A stretch of DNA of 40,715 nucleotides from Verrucomicrobiota bacterium (lineage in GTDB: Bacteria; Verrucomicrobiota; Verrucomicrobiia; Limisphaerales; UBA1100): contig JAPKDK010000002.1 in the NCBI GenBank assembly GCA_028872645.1, positions 1 through 40,715 of the forward strand. The letters run 5' to 3'. Position numbers and translations under genes: made by a program. The notes under the pieces are model-generated. The model did no database searches, was not told the DNA's origin, and saw only the letters and a program-made list of their open reading frames with translations. Numbering within the stretch: position 1 is the first letter of the stretch; the number at the start of each line of letters is the position of its first letter. Shown one piece after another: positions 23,802-32,565 of the stretch.

Positions 23802-26696
23802 ATGCTCGCACGAATTCCACTCCTCTTGACAGTGCTTGCCGCACAGCCATTGGCCGCGGCTAAATTCCCCTCCGCGGATCTGGAATTTTTTGAGAAGAAA
23901 ATCCGGCCCGTGCTGGCCGAGCATTGCTACAAATGCCACAGCGCGAAATCAAAAAAGCTCAAGGGCGACCTGCGGCTTGATCATCGCGCGGGCGTGCTCA
24001 AAGGCGGCGATAGCGGGCCGTCAGTTGTTTCGGGCAAGCCGGAGCAAAGCCGCCTGATCGAGGCCATTGGCTATAACAACGTGGATTTGGAAATGCCGCC
24101 GCGCGGGAAGTTGACCGGCAACCAAATCGCCGACCTCACCGAATGGGTGAAACGCGGCGCGCCGTGGCCCAAGGAAGCCGTGGCGGGCGGCAACCAAAAA
24201 GAATTCAACCTCGCCCAGCGCCGAGCCGAGCATTGGGCGTGGCAGCCGGTAAAAAAACAAACGCCGCCCAAGGTAAAGCAAACCGACTGGCCCGCCTCGC
24301 CGATTGACCATTTTATTCTGGCCAAGCTCGAGGCCGCCAAACTCAAGCCCGTTGGCCTCGCATCAAACCGCACTTTCATTCGGCGCGCATATTTCGACCT
24401 CACCGGATTGCCGCCCACCCCGCAAGCCATCGCGGCCTTCGAGCAAGCGGCGATCGTCAATCGCCAATCCGCAATCGAAAACCTCATCGACGGCTTGCTG
24501 GCCTCGCCGCATTTCGGAGAACGCTGGGGGCGGCATTGGCTGGATCTCATGCGCTACGCGGAAACGTTTGGCCACGAATTTGATTTCCAAAATCAGGAAG
24601 TGTGGCGCTATCGCGATTATGTGATTCGCGCGTTTAATGACGACGTACCGTACGACCGCTTTGTGAAAGAGCACATTGCCGGCGACCAAATCAAACCGCG
24701 CTTTGCCAAGGACGGCGGCTGGAACGAAAGCCGCCTCGCTACCGCGTGGTGGTGGCTCGGCCAGCACTGCCACTCGCCGGTGGACATCCGCGCGTACCAA
24801 GCCGAAATCATCGACAACCAAATTGACGTCATCGGCAAAGCCTTCCAAGGGATGACCATCGCCTGCGCGCGCTGCCACGACCACAAGTTCGACGCCATCA
24901 GCACACGCGACTTTTATGCGCTGTACGGGATGATTGAGAGCGGCAGTTTCTCGCACGGCTCGGTGGAAGGTTCCTCAAAGTTTAACGACACACAGAAGGC
25001 GTTGACGGAAATGAAAGAGGCATTGAAAAAAATATTTGCCACCCAACTCAAGCCCGTCGCCGTTCTCAACGCCGCTGCCGCGCCGAAGGGGTATCATCTG
25101 ATTTCTGATATTCGCAGCAGCCACGGCAAAGATTGGTTTGCCGATGGCGTGGCGTGGGCGAACGCGCTGACCAAGGCGGGCGAGTTCACCGTGGAAACAG
25201 GCGGGCTACGTGGTGTTCCGGCGGGTTGGCTGCACAGCGGGCTGATGGGACGCAAATTTCAAGGCACGCTTCGTTCGCAGACTTTTGAGATTACGGAAAA
25301 TCACATTCACCTGCTTGCGCGCGGCCGGGATGTGCGCGTGAATGTGGTGATCGATAATTTCAAAATCATCCAAGGTCCAATTTATGCCGGCAACACTCGT
25401 ACGCTCAACAATGAGCAACCACACTGGGTGACATTCAATGTGGCGATGTGGAAAGGACATCACTGCTATTTGGAAATCGTCGACCTCTCCATCGCAACTC
25501 ACAACGGCAAAGGGTTGAAGCCCGACGGTTACGCGGCGGTGCGGGAGCTTTGGGTTTCCGAGAACGGCAAGCCACCCGCCGGCGCGTTACCTCGCTTGGC
25601 GAACCTCGTTCCGGCCAAAGGCGCAGAAGAGACGGCGTTGTTGAAAAAATATCAGCACCTCGCTAATGCCGTACCGAGTCCGTCGGTGGTGCCAGTGATG
25701 CTCGAGGGCACGGCGAGGAATGAAAAAGTATTCATCCGCGGCGGGCACGGAAATCTTGGGCCGGAAGTGCCACGGCGATTTCTGACTGCGCTGGTGGGCG
25801 AGCACCCGCCAATGCCCGCTGGTTCGGGCCGCATCACGTTGGCTAACCAAATCGCCGACACTGCCAATCCGCTGACCGCCCGCGTTTACGCCAACCGCAT
25901 TTGGCATCATCTACTCGGGCGCGGCATTGTGCCGAGCACGGATAACTTTGGCGTGCTCGGCGAAGCGCCGACGCATCCGGAGCTGCTCGATTGGCTGGCG
26001 CAGCGGCTGGTCGAAAACGAGTGGTCCACCAAAGAACTCATCCGCGAAATCATGCTTTCGCGCACGTATCAAATGAGTAGCAAACCCGCCGATGCCGCCA
26101 CCGAAACCAAAGACCCCACGAACACGCTGCTGCACCGCATGCGCGTGCGGCGGTTAGAGGGTGAAGCCATCCGCGATGCGATTCTGGCGGTGTCGGGGCG
26201 GTTGGACAAAAAAATGTTCGGCCCCCCGGTGGCGGTGCATCTCACTTCGTTCATGGAGGGCCGCGGACGACCGGGACGTAAGGGGCCGCTTGATGGCGCG
26301 GGCCGCCGCACGATTTATCAGGAAGTGCGCCGCAATTTTCTCTCGCCCATGATGCTCGCTTTTGACCTACCGCTGCCGCTCACCACCTTCGGCCGCCGCA
26401 CCTCTTCGAACGTCCCCGCCCAAGCGTTAATCCTGATGAACGACCCTTTCGTGGTCGAGCAATCCAAACTCTGGGCCAAACGCATTCTCAGCGCGAACGC
26501 CAACGATCCCGTCCGCATCCGCACCGCATACGAAACCGCCTTCGGCCGCCCACCCAACGCCGACGAACAAAAAGCCGCCACGGTTTTTCTCCAAACCCAA
26601 GCCAAAGCCCACGGCGAAAAACAACCCGCCGAAAAGTCATGGAGCGATTTCTGTCACGTTCTGTTTAACGTGAAGGAGTTTGTGTTTTTGAATTAG
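23802..26696 (+). CDS. PSD1 and planctomycete cytochrome C domain-containing protein (second large copy)
   Basis: A 964-residue exported protein. The ATG at 23802 opens on the signal peptide 'MLARIPLLLTVLAAQPLAAA'; the open frame upstream overlaps mqo and is not coding. Domains: planctomycete cytochrome C with CYKCH (42-46) and 'EMPPRGKL'; DUF1549 (about 165-370) with 'HFGERWGRHWLDLMRYAETF' and CARCH (355-359); a central region of about 420-620 not recognised, mostly beta-strand-like ('LLARGRDVRVNVVIDNFKII'); DUF1553 (about 690-960) with 'LTARVYANRIWHHLLGRGIV' and 'RRTSSNVPAQALILMNDPF'. It shares layout with the 12-15 kb protein but has a different central part. Likely a periplasmic protein of unknown reaction. 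No DUF1501 gene is adjacent here, unlike the usual arrangement. Confidence 0.91.
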   Translation: MLARIPLLLTVLAAQPLAAAKFPSADLEFFEKKIRPVLAEHCYKCHSAKSKKLKGDLRLDHRAGVLKGGDSGPSVVSGKPEQSRLIEAIGYNNVDLEMPPRGKLTGNQIADLTEWVKRGAPWPKEAVAGGNQKEFNLAQRRAEHWAWQPVKKQTPPKVKQTDWPASPIDHFILAKLEAAKLKPVGLASNRTFIRRAYFDLTGLPPTPQAIAAFEQAAIVNRQSAIENLIDGLLASPHFGERWGRHWLDLMRYAETFGHEFDFQNQEVWRYRDYVIRAFNDDVPYDRFVKEHIAGDQIKPRFAKDGGWNESRLATAWWWLGQHCHSPVDIRAYQAEIIDNQIDVIGKAFQGMTIACARCHDHKFDAISTRDFYALYGMIESGSFSHGSVEGSSKFNDTQKALTEMKEALKKIFATQLKPVAVLNAAAAPKGYHLISDIRSSHGKDWFADGVAWANALTKAGEFTVETGGLRGVPAGWLHSGLMGRKFQGTLRSQTFEITENHIHLLARGRDVRVNVVIDNFKIIQGPIYAGNTRTLNNEQPHWVTFNVAMWKGHHCYLEIVDLSIATHNGKGLKPDGYAAVRELWVSENGKPPAGALPRLANLVPAKGAEETALLKKYQHLANAVPSPSVVPVMLEGTARNEKVFIRGGHGNLGPEVPRRFLTALVGEHPPMPAGSGRITLANQIADTANPLTARVYANRIWHHLLGRGIVPSTDNFGVLGEAPTHPELLDWLAQRLVENEWSTKELIREIMLSRTYQMSSKPADAATETKDPTNTLLHRMRVRRLEGEAIRDAILAVSGRLDKKMFGPPVAVHLTSFMEGRGRPGRKGPLDGAGRRTIYQEVRRNFLSPMMLAFDLPLPLTTFGRRTSSNVPAQALILMNDPFVVEQSKLWAKRILSANANDPVRIRTAYETAFGRPPNADEQKAATVFLQTQAKAHGEKQPAEKSWSDFCHVLFNVKEFVFLN

Positions 26697-26737
26697 GCTT
26701 GGTAACCCTCATCCGCGCTTCGGCGTAAACCCAAAAC

Positions 26738-27424
26738 ATGGCAGCCATTGAGGCAGAGAATTTGACGCGCGTTTATCGCGTGGGCGATGGGGAGGTGCGG
26801 GCCTTGGATGGTTTGAGTCTCTCGGTTCCAGAGGGCGAACTGGCGGCAGTGATGGGACCGAGCGGTTCGGGCAAGTCCACGCTGCTCGCGTTATTGGGTG
26901 GGTTGGACACGGCCACGGCGGGGCGTGTGAGCGTGCACGGCGAGGCGCTGGAAACGAAGTCTGCCGATGAACTGGCGACCTACCGGCGCGACTCGGTGGG
27001 ATTTATTTTTCAGGATTTCTTTTTGTTGGGGCATCTCACAGCGGAAGAAAACGTGGAGGTGCCCCTCAAGCTCGCCGGAATGGAGCGCACCGAGCGCCTC
27101 GCCCGCGCACGGGAATTGATCGAACAAGTGGGCCTCGGCCATCGGGGCGGGCATTTACCCAATCAACTTTCAGGCGGCGAACGCCAGCGCGTGGCGATTG
27201 CGCGCGCGCTTTCCAACCGACCCAAGTTGGTGTTGGCAGATGAGCCCACGGGGAATCTGGACGAAAAAACCGGGTACGAAATCGCAGATATGTTGGTGCA
27301 ACTTAATGCGGAGCAAAACATCGCGATGCTGCTGGTGACGCACAACCCGGTGGTAGCCGATCGCGCACAGCGACAATTCAGGCTCGGCAGCGGAAAGTTG
27401 ATTGAGGAAACGGTAAAGCCATGA
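26738..27424 (+). CDS. ABC transporter ATP-binding protein (LolD/MacB type)
   Basis: A 228-residue single ATPase domain. Walker A is 'GPSGSGKST' (40-48), the Q-loop lies in 'GFIFQDFFLLG', the signature is 'LSGGERQRVAIARAL', Walker B is 'LVLADEPTGNLDE' and the switch His is in 'LLVTHNPVVAD'. The 'DEPTGNLD' form is typical of the MacB/LolD/FtsE branch, which uses ATP hydrolysis for mechanotransmission and not substrate import. Its stop overlaps the permease gene by ATGA, so the two form one transporter. It starts 41 bases after the second PSD1 gene and may be transcribed with it. Confidence 0.94.
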   Translation: MAAIEAENLTRVYRVGDGEVRALDGLSLSVPEGELAAVMGPSGSGKSTLLALLGGLDTATAGRVSVHGEALETKSADELATYRRDSVGFIFQDFFLLGHLTAEENVEVPLKLAGMERTERLARARELIEQVGLGHRGGHLPNQLSGGERQRVAIARALSNRPKLVLADEPTGNLDEKTGYEIADMLVQLNAEQNIAMLLVTHNPVVADRAQRQFRLGSGKLIEETVKP

Positions 27425-28902
27425 AGACGCGCGATTTATTTCATGACGTATTCCTGAACTTGACGCGCAAAAAAATGCGCACGGCGCTCACGATGGTGGG
27501 AGTGATCATCGGTGCGTTGGCGGTGGTCACCACGGTCTCGCTCGGGCACGGGCTTTCGTCGTTTCTCGATCAACAAGTGCGCGCCGTAGCCAATCCACTC
27601 ACGGTGGAGGCGTGGCCCAAGAAAGGGGGGCGGCCCGATCGCGCGGCGCGCAGTATGTTCAAGAACATCGGCAAGGCGCCACAGGAAATCAAAAAAGAAA
27701 AGGAGGATGATTTTTTTGGCTCGCTGAAAATCAAGACCATCGAAAATGAGATGGTGGAAAAAATGCGTAAGATCGACGGCGTGGAACGCGTACAGCCGAA
27801 GGTGTTCGTGCTGGCTCGTTCGGTACAGCTCGACGACGACACGCGCGAGTTCGACACCATCGTCGTGCCGTGGATCGATGCCGGCGCGCAAGTTCTTTCT
27901 ACCGGCCCGGGCTTCTCATCCATCGACGCGCGGGAGTGCATCATCTCCGAGGCCTATCTGGAGTCAATGGGGTTTGACAGCCCCGATCAATTGATGGGCC
28001 GCACGGTGACCATTCGCGTGACGGAACATCCGATGTTCGCGTTGGTCGGGCGCGGGGGGTTGGATTCATCGGCTTTGGAAAAATTTCAGAACATCGCCAC
28101 GTTGCTGAAAAATCCTCCGAAGAACCGCGTGCGGATGGTGTTCAACCTGTTTTTTCTGCTGCGCGATCTCGCCAATTCCGAGGAACTCAAGGCAATGGCG
28201 GAGCCTGAAGGCGAACCGGTGGAGTTCCGTGCCAAAGTGGTGGGCATCTCAAAGAAAGGTTTGCTCACCAACATCGTGTACGTGCCCGACGGATTCGCGA
28301 TGCAAATGGGCCGCGTGCTTTTTAATAACGAAGAAATGTACACCGAAAAAAACTGGGGCATGGGCATGGTCCTGCTGGCCAAAACCAAGGCAGACGTGCC
28401 GCGTGTGAGAGCAGCGGTGGAAGAGATGGGTTTCCGCGCACACACCATGGAGGATCTCATCGGTAAACTGCATGATTTTTTCGCCACGCTGCAAAGCATC
28501 ATGGTTCTCTTCGGTAGCATCGCATTTTTCGTGGCCACGTTTTCCATCGTAAATACACTGCTGATGGCGGTGGTGGAGCGCAAGCGCGAAATCGGCGTGC
28601 TGCAGGCACTCGGTGCCACGCGCGGACATATCATGAAAATGTTCGCCTGTGAAGCTGCGGCCATCGGCCTGCTCGGCGGATTGCTCGGTGGGCTGGCAGG
28701 TTGGGTAATGGCCCAGGCCGGCAACGCCTTTTCGCATTATAAATGGGGTCACATCATCGGCTCGGCAGATTTATTTGTGATGCCCGGTTGGCTGTTTCCC
28801 GTGCTACTTGTTTTCACCACGCTACTTGGGCTTGTTGCCGGCGTGTACCCCGCCTGGCGCGCATCACGGCTTGATCCTGTCGCGGCACTTCGGTACGAAT
28901 AA
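27421..28902 (+). CDS. ABC transporter permease (MacB/FtsX family)
   Basis: A 493-residue membrane protein with the MacB layout: one N-terminal transmembrane helix (about 18-38, 'TALTMVGVIIGALAVVTTVS'), a long periplasmic domain (about 40-360) and three C-terminal helices in the FtsX domain, including 'IMVLFGSIAFFVATFSIVNT' and 'WLFPVLLVFTTLLGLVAGVY'. It ends 'YPAWRASRLDPVAALRYE', the standard MacB/LolC ending. Together with the preceding ATPase it could move a lipoprotein, peptide or small toxic compound from the periplasmic side. No membrane-fusion (MacA) or TolC gene is adjacent. The periplasmic domain is larger and more charged than in LolC-type proteins. Confidence 0.93.
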   Translation: MKTRDLFHDVFLNLTRKKMRTALTMVGVIIGALAVVTTVSLGHGLSSFLDQQVRAVANPLTVEAWPKKGGRPDRAARSMFKNIGKAPQEIKKEKEDDFFGSLKIKTIENEMVEKMRKIDGVERVQPKVFVLARSVQLDDDTREFDTIVVPWIDAGAQVLSTGPGFSSIDARECIISEAYLESMGFDSPDQLMGRTVTIRVTEHPMFALVGRGGLDSSALEKFQNIATLLKNPPKNRVRMVFNLFFLLRDLANSEELKAMAEPEGEPVEFRAKVVGISKKGLLTNIVYVPDGFAMQMGRVLFNNEEMYTEKNWGMGMVLLAKTKADVPRVRAAVEEMGFRAHTMEDLIGKLHDFFATLQSIMVLFGSIAFFVATFSIVNTLLMAVVERKREIGVLQALGATRGHIMKMFACEAAAIGLLGGLLGGLAGWVMAQAGNAFSHYKWGHIIGSADLFVMPGWLFPVLLVFTTLLGLVAGVYPAWRASRLDPVAALRYE

Positions 28903-28922
28903 TTTTTAACCCCGTCTGAATC

Positions 28923-29720
28923 GTGCCTCAACCAAACATCCCCGTTTTCCAAGTTGATGCCTTTGCATCCGGACCCTTTACAGGCAATCCCGCAGCGGTG
29001 TGTTTGCTGGAAAACGAAGCTGAGGAAAGCTGGATGCAGTCGGTGGCAACGGAGATGAATCTTTCGGAGACGGCATTTATTGTGCCACGCAATGATGACT
29101 TTGGACTGCGATGGTTCACGCCCGCGACGGAAGTAGATTTGTGCGGGCACGCCACACTCGCCAGCGCGCACACGCTTTGGGAAACGGGGCGGTTAACTGA
29201 AACTGCGACTGCCAAGTTTCACACACGCAGTGGTGTGCTCACGGCGAAGCAGGCGGGCGATTGGATTGAACTGGATTTTCCCGTCACACCGGCCGAGGCC
29301 ATTGAAGCACCGGCGGGGTTGTCGGATTTGCTTGGGAGTGTCCCAAAGTTTGTCGGGCGCAGCCGGTTTGATTTGTTGATGGAGCTTTCCGATGCCGAAG
29401 AACTGCGCGACTTGAATCCCGACTTCGCAGGCTTGAGCCGGTTCCCTGTGCGCGGCTTTATCGTTACTGCGCCTTCGGATGTGCCTGAGTACGATTTTCT
29501 ATCCCGGTTTTTTGCCCCTGCCGAATGTGTCAATGAAGACCCCGTCACCGGCTCGGCGCATTGCGCGCTGGCGCCATTTTGGGCGGAACGTTTGGGTAAG
29601 AACGAAATGACGGCCTTCCAAGCCTCACCGCGCGGTGGCGTGGTGAAAGTGAAATTGGTGGGAGACCGGGTTTTGTTGCGCGGCCAAGCAGTGACAGTTT
29701 TGCGCGGGGAATTAGCCTAG
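28923..29720 (+). CDS. PhzF family phenazine biosynthesis-like isomerase
   Basis: A 265-residue protein of the PhzF/diaminopimelate-epimerase fold, starting at GTG 28923. Characteristic segments are 'VFQVDAFASGPFTGNPAAV', 'MNLSETAFIVPR' with the family catalytic Glu (E49), 'LRWFTPATEVDLCGHATLAS' and 'EDPVTGSAHCALAPFW'. PhzF itself isomerises dihydro-3-hydroxyanthranilate, but most family members elsewhere have unknown substrates, and no phenazine genes are present here. It follows the permease gene by 20 bases and is probably in the same transcript. Its stop forms a 4-base CTAG overlap with the convergent permease stop at 29717. Confidence 0.92.
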   Translation: MPQPNIPVFQVDAFASGPFTGNPAAVCLLENEAEESWMQSVATEMNLSETAFIVPRNDDFGLRWFTPATEVDLCGHATLASAHTLWETGRLTETATAKFHTRSGVLTAKQAGDWIELDFPVTPAEAIEAPAGLSDLLGSVPKFVGRSRFDLLMELSDAEELRDLNPDFAGLSRFPVRGFIVTAPSDVPEYDFLSRFFAPAECVNEDPVTGSAHCALAPFWAERLGKNEMTAFQASPRGGVVKVKLVGDRVLLRGQAVTVLRGELA

Positions 29721-31051
29721 TTGGTCTTTTGGGCACGGTTTTTCAACTGATCGACCATGACGGCGATTAAAATTACTACGCCGTAAACCACACTCTGCAT
29801 ATGGGCTTCCACGCCGGTGAGGTTCATGCCGTTTCGGATGACTCCGATGATGAGTGCGCCCACCAGGGTGCCAAAGATTTTACCCTGACCACCGGCTAGA
29901 CTGGTGCCGCCTACGACGACTGCAGCGATCACCTGGAGCTCGACTAATGTCCCAGATTTTGGATCGCCGGTGATATGCAGAGAAGCTTCCATTACGCCGC
30001 CCAACCCAGCAAGAAGGCCGCAAAGAGTGTAAACAAAAACCAAAACCCATTTCACCGGGACACCTGATAAACGGGCAGCTTCAGGATTCCCTCCTACTGC
30101 ATAAATGTAACGACCGATGGAAGTGTGGGTCATGATGACATGAGCGATCCCGTAAAGTAGCAGCATGAGCACGACCGAATTAGGGAGTCCCATAAGGTCT
30201 GAACCGCGCCCCAACCAGGCAAACCCTTCGTTAGCAATAGGTATCGGTGCCGATTGAGAAAATATAAAGGCCAAACCCTTCGCGATAAACATGACTCCCA
30301 GAGTGACGATGAAAGCGGGGATGTTAAAAAGCGTGACTAATCCTCCGGTCCCCATACCGATAAGCGCACATACGAGAATTCCCGCGGCGCATCCGAGTAC
30401 TAGGTGTCCGGTGGTGGGATCGGCACCGCCGGAGAGTTGCTGAATAGAAAGTGCAGTGATAACGCCGCTAAAGGCAATCAAGCTACCCACTGAGAGATCA
30501 ATCCCTGCAGTGATAATCACCATGGTCATGCCGATGGCAATAATGGCGACGACTGATATTTGCTTGAGTACGTTAAGTAAGTTCTCTTTTTTTAGGAAGT
30601 TCGGCCAAAGGTGCTTCTTTGGTTGATAAGCGGTGGTATTGGCAAGGGTGGGATACTTTTTAGATAGATTTGGAAGTTGTTCGAGGCAAAAAGCTGCCAT
30701 GTGCTCGTCTGTGGCTATGACATCGAGGGCTTCAGTCTGTTTTCCCAGCGCGGCTCGGGCATCTGCTGGAGTCCCAACGACCGTGTCGGTTACATTGAGG
30801 CCGGCTTTTGAGAGAGTGTTTTTTAGTGTGTTGGCAAACTCCTGTTGGCCTTCGCCTCTACGTACGAGTATGAGGATATTGGCATCCTTTCCAGCGTCTC
30901 CGACGATTATCGCGGCCAGATTTTCGGCGGCGGCCGTGCTGCGGGGCGATTGCTCCTCCAGTGTCACAACACTGATGACTACACAAAGAAGTAATAGCAC
31001 GAGGACATTGCCGTAGTCTGATAGTAGTTTTCCGGTATCCAGATTTTTCAT
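29717..31051 (-). CDS. rbsC: Ribose-type ABC transporter permease with large periplasmic insert
   Basis: A 444-residue permease of the RbsC family, normally about 320 residues. After the first helix (about 14-31) comes an insert of about 120 residues (about 32-155) with an alternating strand/helix pattern: 'ANILILVRRG', a helix 'QQEFANTLKNTLSKAGLN', 'VTDTVVGTPADARAALG', 'ALDVIATDEHMAA'. This looks like half of a periplasmic sugar-binding lobe (inference). The normal RbsC core then resumes at 'LWPNFLKKENLLNVLKQISV' and 'GMTMVIITAGIDLSVGSLIA'. It overlaps the ATPase gene by ATGA and is the last gene of the operon. It imports a sugar of unknown identity; the rbs symbol indicates family only. Confidence 0.9.
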   Translation of the reverse strand: MKNLDTGKLLSDYGNVLVLLLLCVVISVVTLEEQSPRSTAAAENLAAIIVGDAGKDANILILVRRGEGQQEFANTLKNTLSKAGLNVTDTVVGTPADARAALGKQTEALDVIATDEHMAAFCLEQLPNLSKKYPTLANTTAYQPKKHLWPNFLKKENLLNVLKQISVVAIIAIGMTMVIITAGIDLSVGSLIAFSGVITALSIQQLSGGADPTTGHLVLGCAAGILVCALIGMGTGGLVTLFNIPAFIVTLGVMFIAKGLAFIFSQSAPIPIANEGFAWLGRGSDLMGLPNSVVLMLLLYGIAHVIMTHTSIGRYIYAVGGNPEAARLSGVPVKWVLVFVYTLCGLLAGLGGVMEASLHITGDPKSGTLVELQVIAAVVVGGTSLAGGQGKIFGTLVGALIIGVIRNGMNLTGVEAHMQSVVYGVVILIAVMVDQLKNRAQKTN

Positions 31052-32562
31052 GCAGCCATTTCCTCACGCAGAGTTGCGAGTTTCATAATGTCTTCCTGGG
31101 TGGCGTTGGTGACATCACTAATTTCTCCAGTGACTCGTCCTTCATTCATGACAATGATGCGGTTACTCATGCCAAGAATTTCCGGGAGCTCGGAGCTGAT
31201 CATCAGGACCGCCTTCCCTTCATCAGTGAGTTGGTGAATGAGTTGGTAAATCTCGTATTTTGCACCCACGTCAATGCCCCGAGTGGGTTCATCAAAAATG
31301 ATTACTTCTGCATTTCGCTGCAACCACTTGGCAAGGACGACTTTTTGCTGGTTACCTCCAGAGAGAGTGGCTGCTGATTGTTCGTGGTTGGCAATTTTAA
31401 TCTTAATCTGCTTCACATACTTCGCGAAGGCATCGCTTTCCTGCTCTCGATTGATCAGCCCTTTATGGGTGAATTGATGCAGGCTGGGTAAGCCAAAGTT
31501 TTCCTGCACCGCGAGGCCGAGCACCAGTCCCTCTGATTTGCGGTCTTCAGTGAGCAGGCAAATGCCGCATCGAATGGCATCGCGTGGGGAAGTAGCACCA
31601 ATGGATTTTCCGTCCAGCTCCACGGTGCCAGAGTCCTTCTTATCCGCACCGAAAATCAATCGGGCTGTTTCCGTTCGACCTGCTCCAACCAGTCCGGTGA
31701 GGCCGACAATTTCACCCGCTCGCAGTTCAAAGGAAACATTGCGAACCTTGGTGCCGCGGCTAAGATTTTTTACTGCCAATCGAACGTCCCCAGGTTGGCA
31801 TTCGTGGGAAGGGAATTCTTTGTCCAGGCTACGGCCGACCATCAGTTCGATCATTTCATGCCGCTCTAGATCTTCTTTTGCACGCGTAGTTACATGGGCA
31901 CCGTCTCGCAACACAGTGACGCGATCAGCAATGGCATCAATTTCATCCAGGCGGTGGCTGATGTAAATAATGCCAATACCCTGCGAGCGTAATTCTCGGA
32001 CAACTGTGAGCAGACATTCTACCTCGCGGGAAGTGAGGGCGGCGGTGGGCTCATCCATCATAATAATTCGAGCATCCTGTGCCAGTGCTTTGGCAATCTC
32101 CACGATTTGCTGTTGGGCCACGGTGAGATCACGACAGAGGGTGTTGGGATTAATCTCCACGCCAATTCTGGCAAACAACTCGCGGGACTTTTCCTCCTCT
32201 TGCGCTCGTGGAATAAAGCAAACCCGAGAAGGTTCCTGCCCGAGAAAAATGTTTTCACGGGCTGTTAAACCGGGGACTAAATTAAACTCCTGATAGATGA
32301 TTCCAATGCCCGCAGATTGGGCTTTTAGAGGATTATTGAGGCGCACCAAATTTCCATCAATCTCTATACTCCCCTCATCTTGCTGATGTGCTCCTCCAAG
32401 AATTTTAATCAGGGTGCTTTTACCGGCACCGTTTTCACCGAGCAGAGCCAACACTTCACCTGCGAATAGCGTGAGATTCACCTTGCTCAGTGCCTGTACG
32501 CCAGGAAAGGCTTTGCTGATGCCGCGCATCCGGAGCAACGGCGTTTGGGCGGCGTCCGCCAT
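31048..32562 (-). CDS. rbsA: Ribose-type ABC transporter ATP-binding protein with two ATPase domains
   Basis: A 504-residue duplicated ATPase of the RbsA/MglA/XylG family. The N-terminal domain has Walker A 'GENGAGKST' (42-50), a degenerate signature 'LTVAQQQIVEIAKALAQ' and Walker B 'IIMMDEPTAAL'. The C-terminal domain has a degenerate Walker A in 'GLTGLVGAGRTETARL', a good signature 'LSGGNQQKVVLAKWL' and 'VIIFDEPTRGIDVGAK', the asymmetry usual for this family. It energises sugar uptake together with the permease (ATGA overlap) and the binding protein (three bases upstream). The sugar is not known; symbol by family resemblance. Confidence 0.95.
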   Translation of the reverse strand: MADAAQTPLLRMRGISKAFPGVQALSKVNLTLFAGEVLALLGENGAGKSTLIKILGGAHQQDEGSIEIDGNLVRLNNPLKAQSAGIGIIYQEFNLVPGLTARENIFLGQEPSRVCFIPRAQEEEKSRELFARIGVEINPNTLCRDLTVAQQQIVEIAKALAQDARIIMMDEPTAALTSREVECLLTVVRELRSQGIGIIYISHRLDEIDAIADRVTVLRDGAHVTTRAKEDLERHEMIELMVGRSLDKEFPSHECQPGDVRLAVKNLSRGTKVRNVSFELRAGEIVGLTGLVGAGRTETARLIFGADKKDSGTVELDGKSIGATSPRDAIRCGICLLTEDRKSEGLVLGLAVQENFGLPSLHQFTHKGLINREQESDAFAKYVKQIKIKIANHEQSAATLSGGNQQKVVLAKWLQRNAEVIIFDEPTRGIDVGAKYEIYQLIHQLTDEGKAVLMISSELPEILGMSNRIIVMNEGRVTGEISDVTNATQEDIMKLATLREEMAA

Positions 32563-32565
32563 GAA

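Noticed and set aside
26738..29720. Possible phenazine or antibiotic export locus (ABC exporter plus PhzF)
   Set aside because: PhzF-family proteins are widespread outside phenazine pathways, and no other phenazine or peptide-synthesis gene is present.
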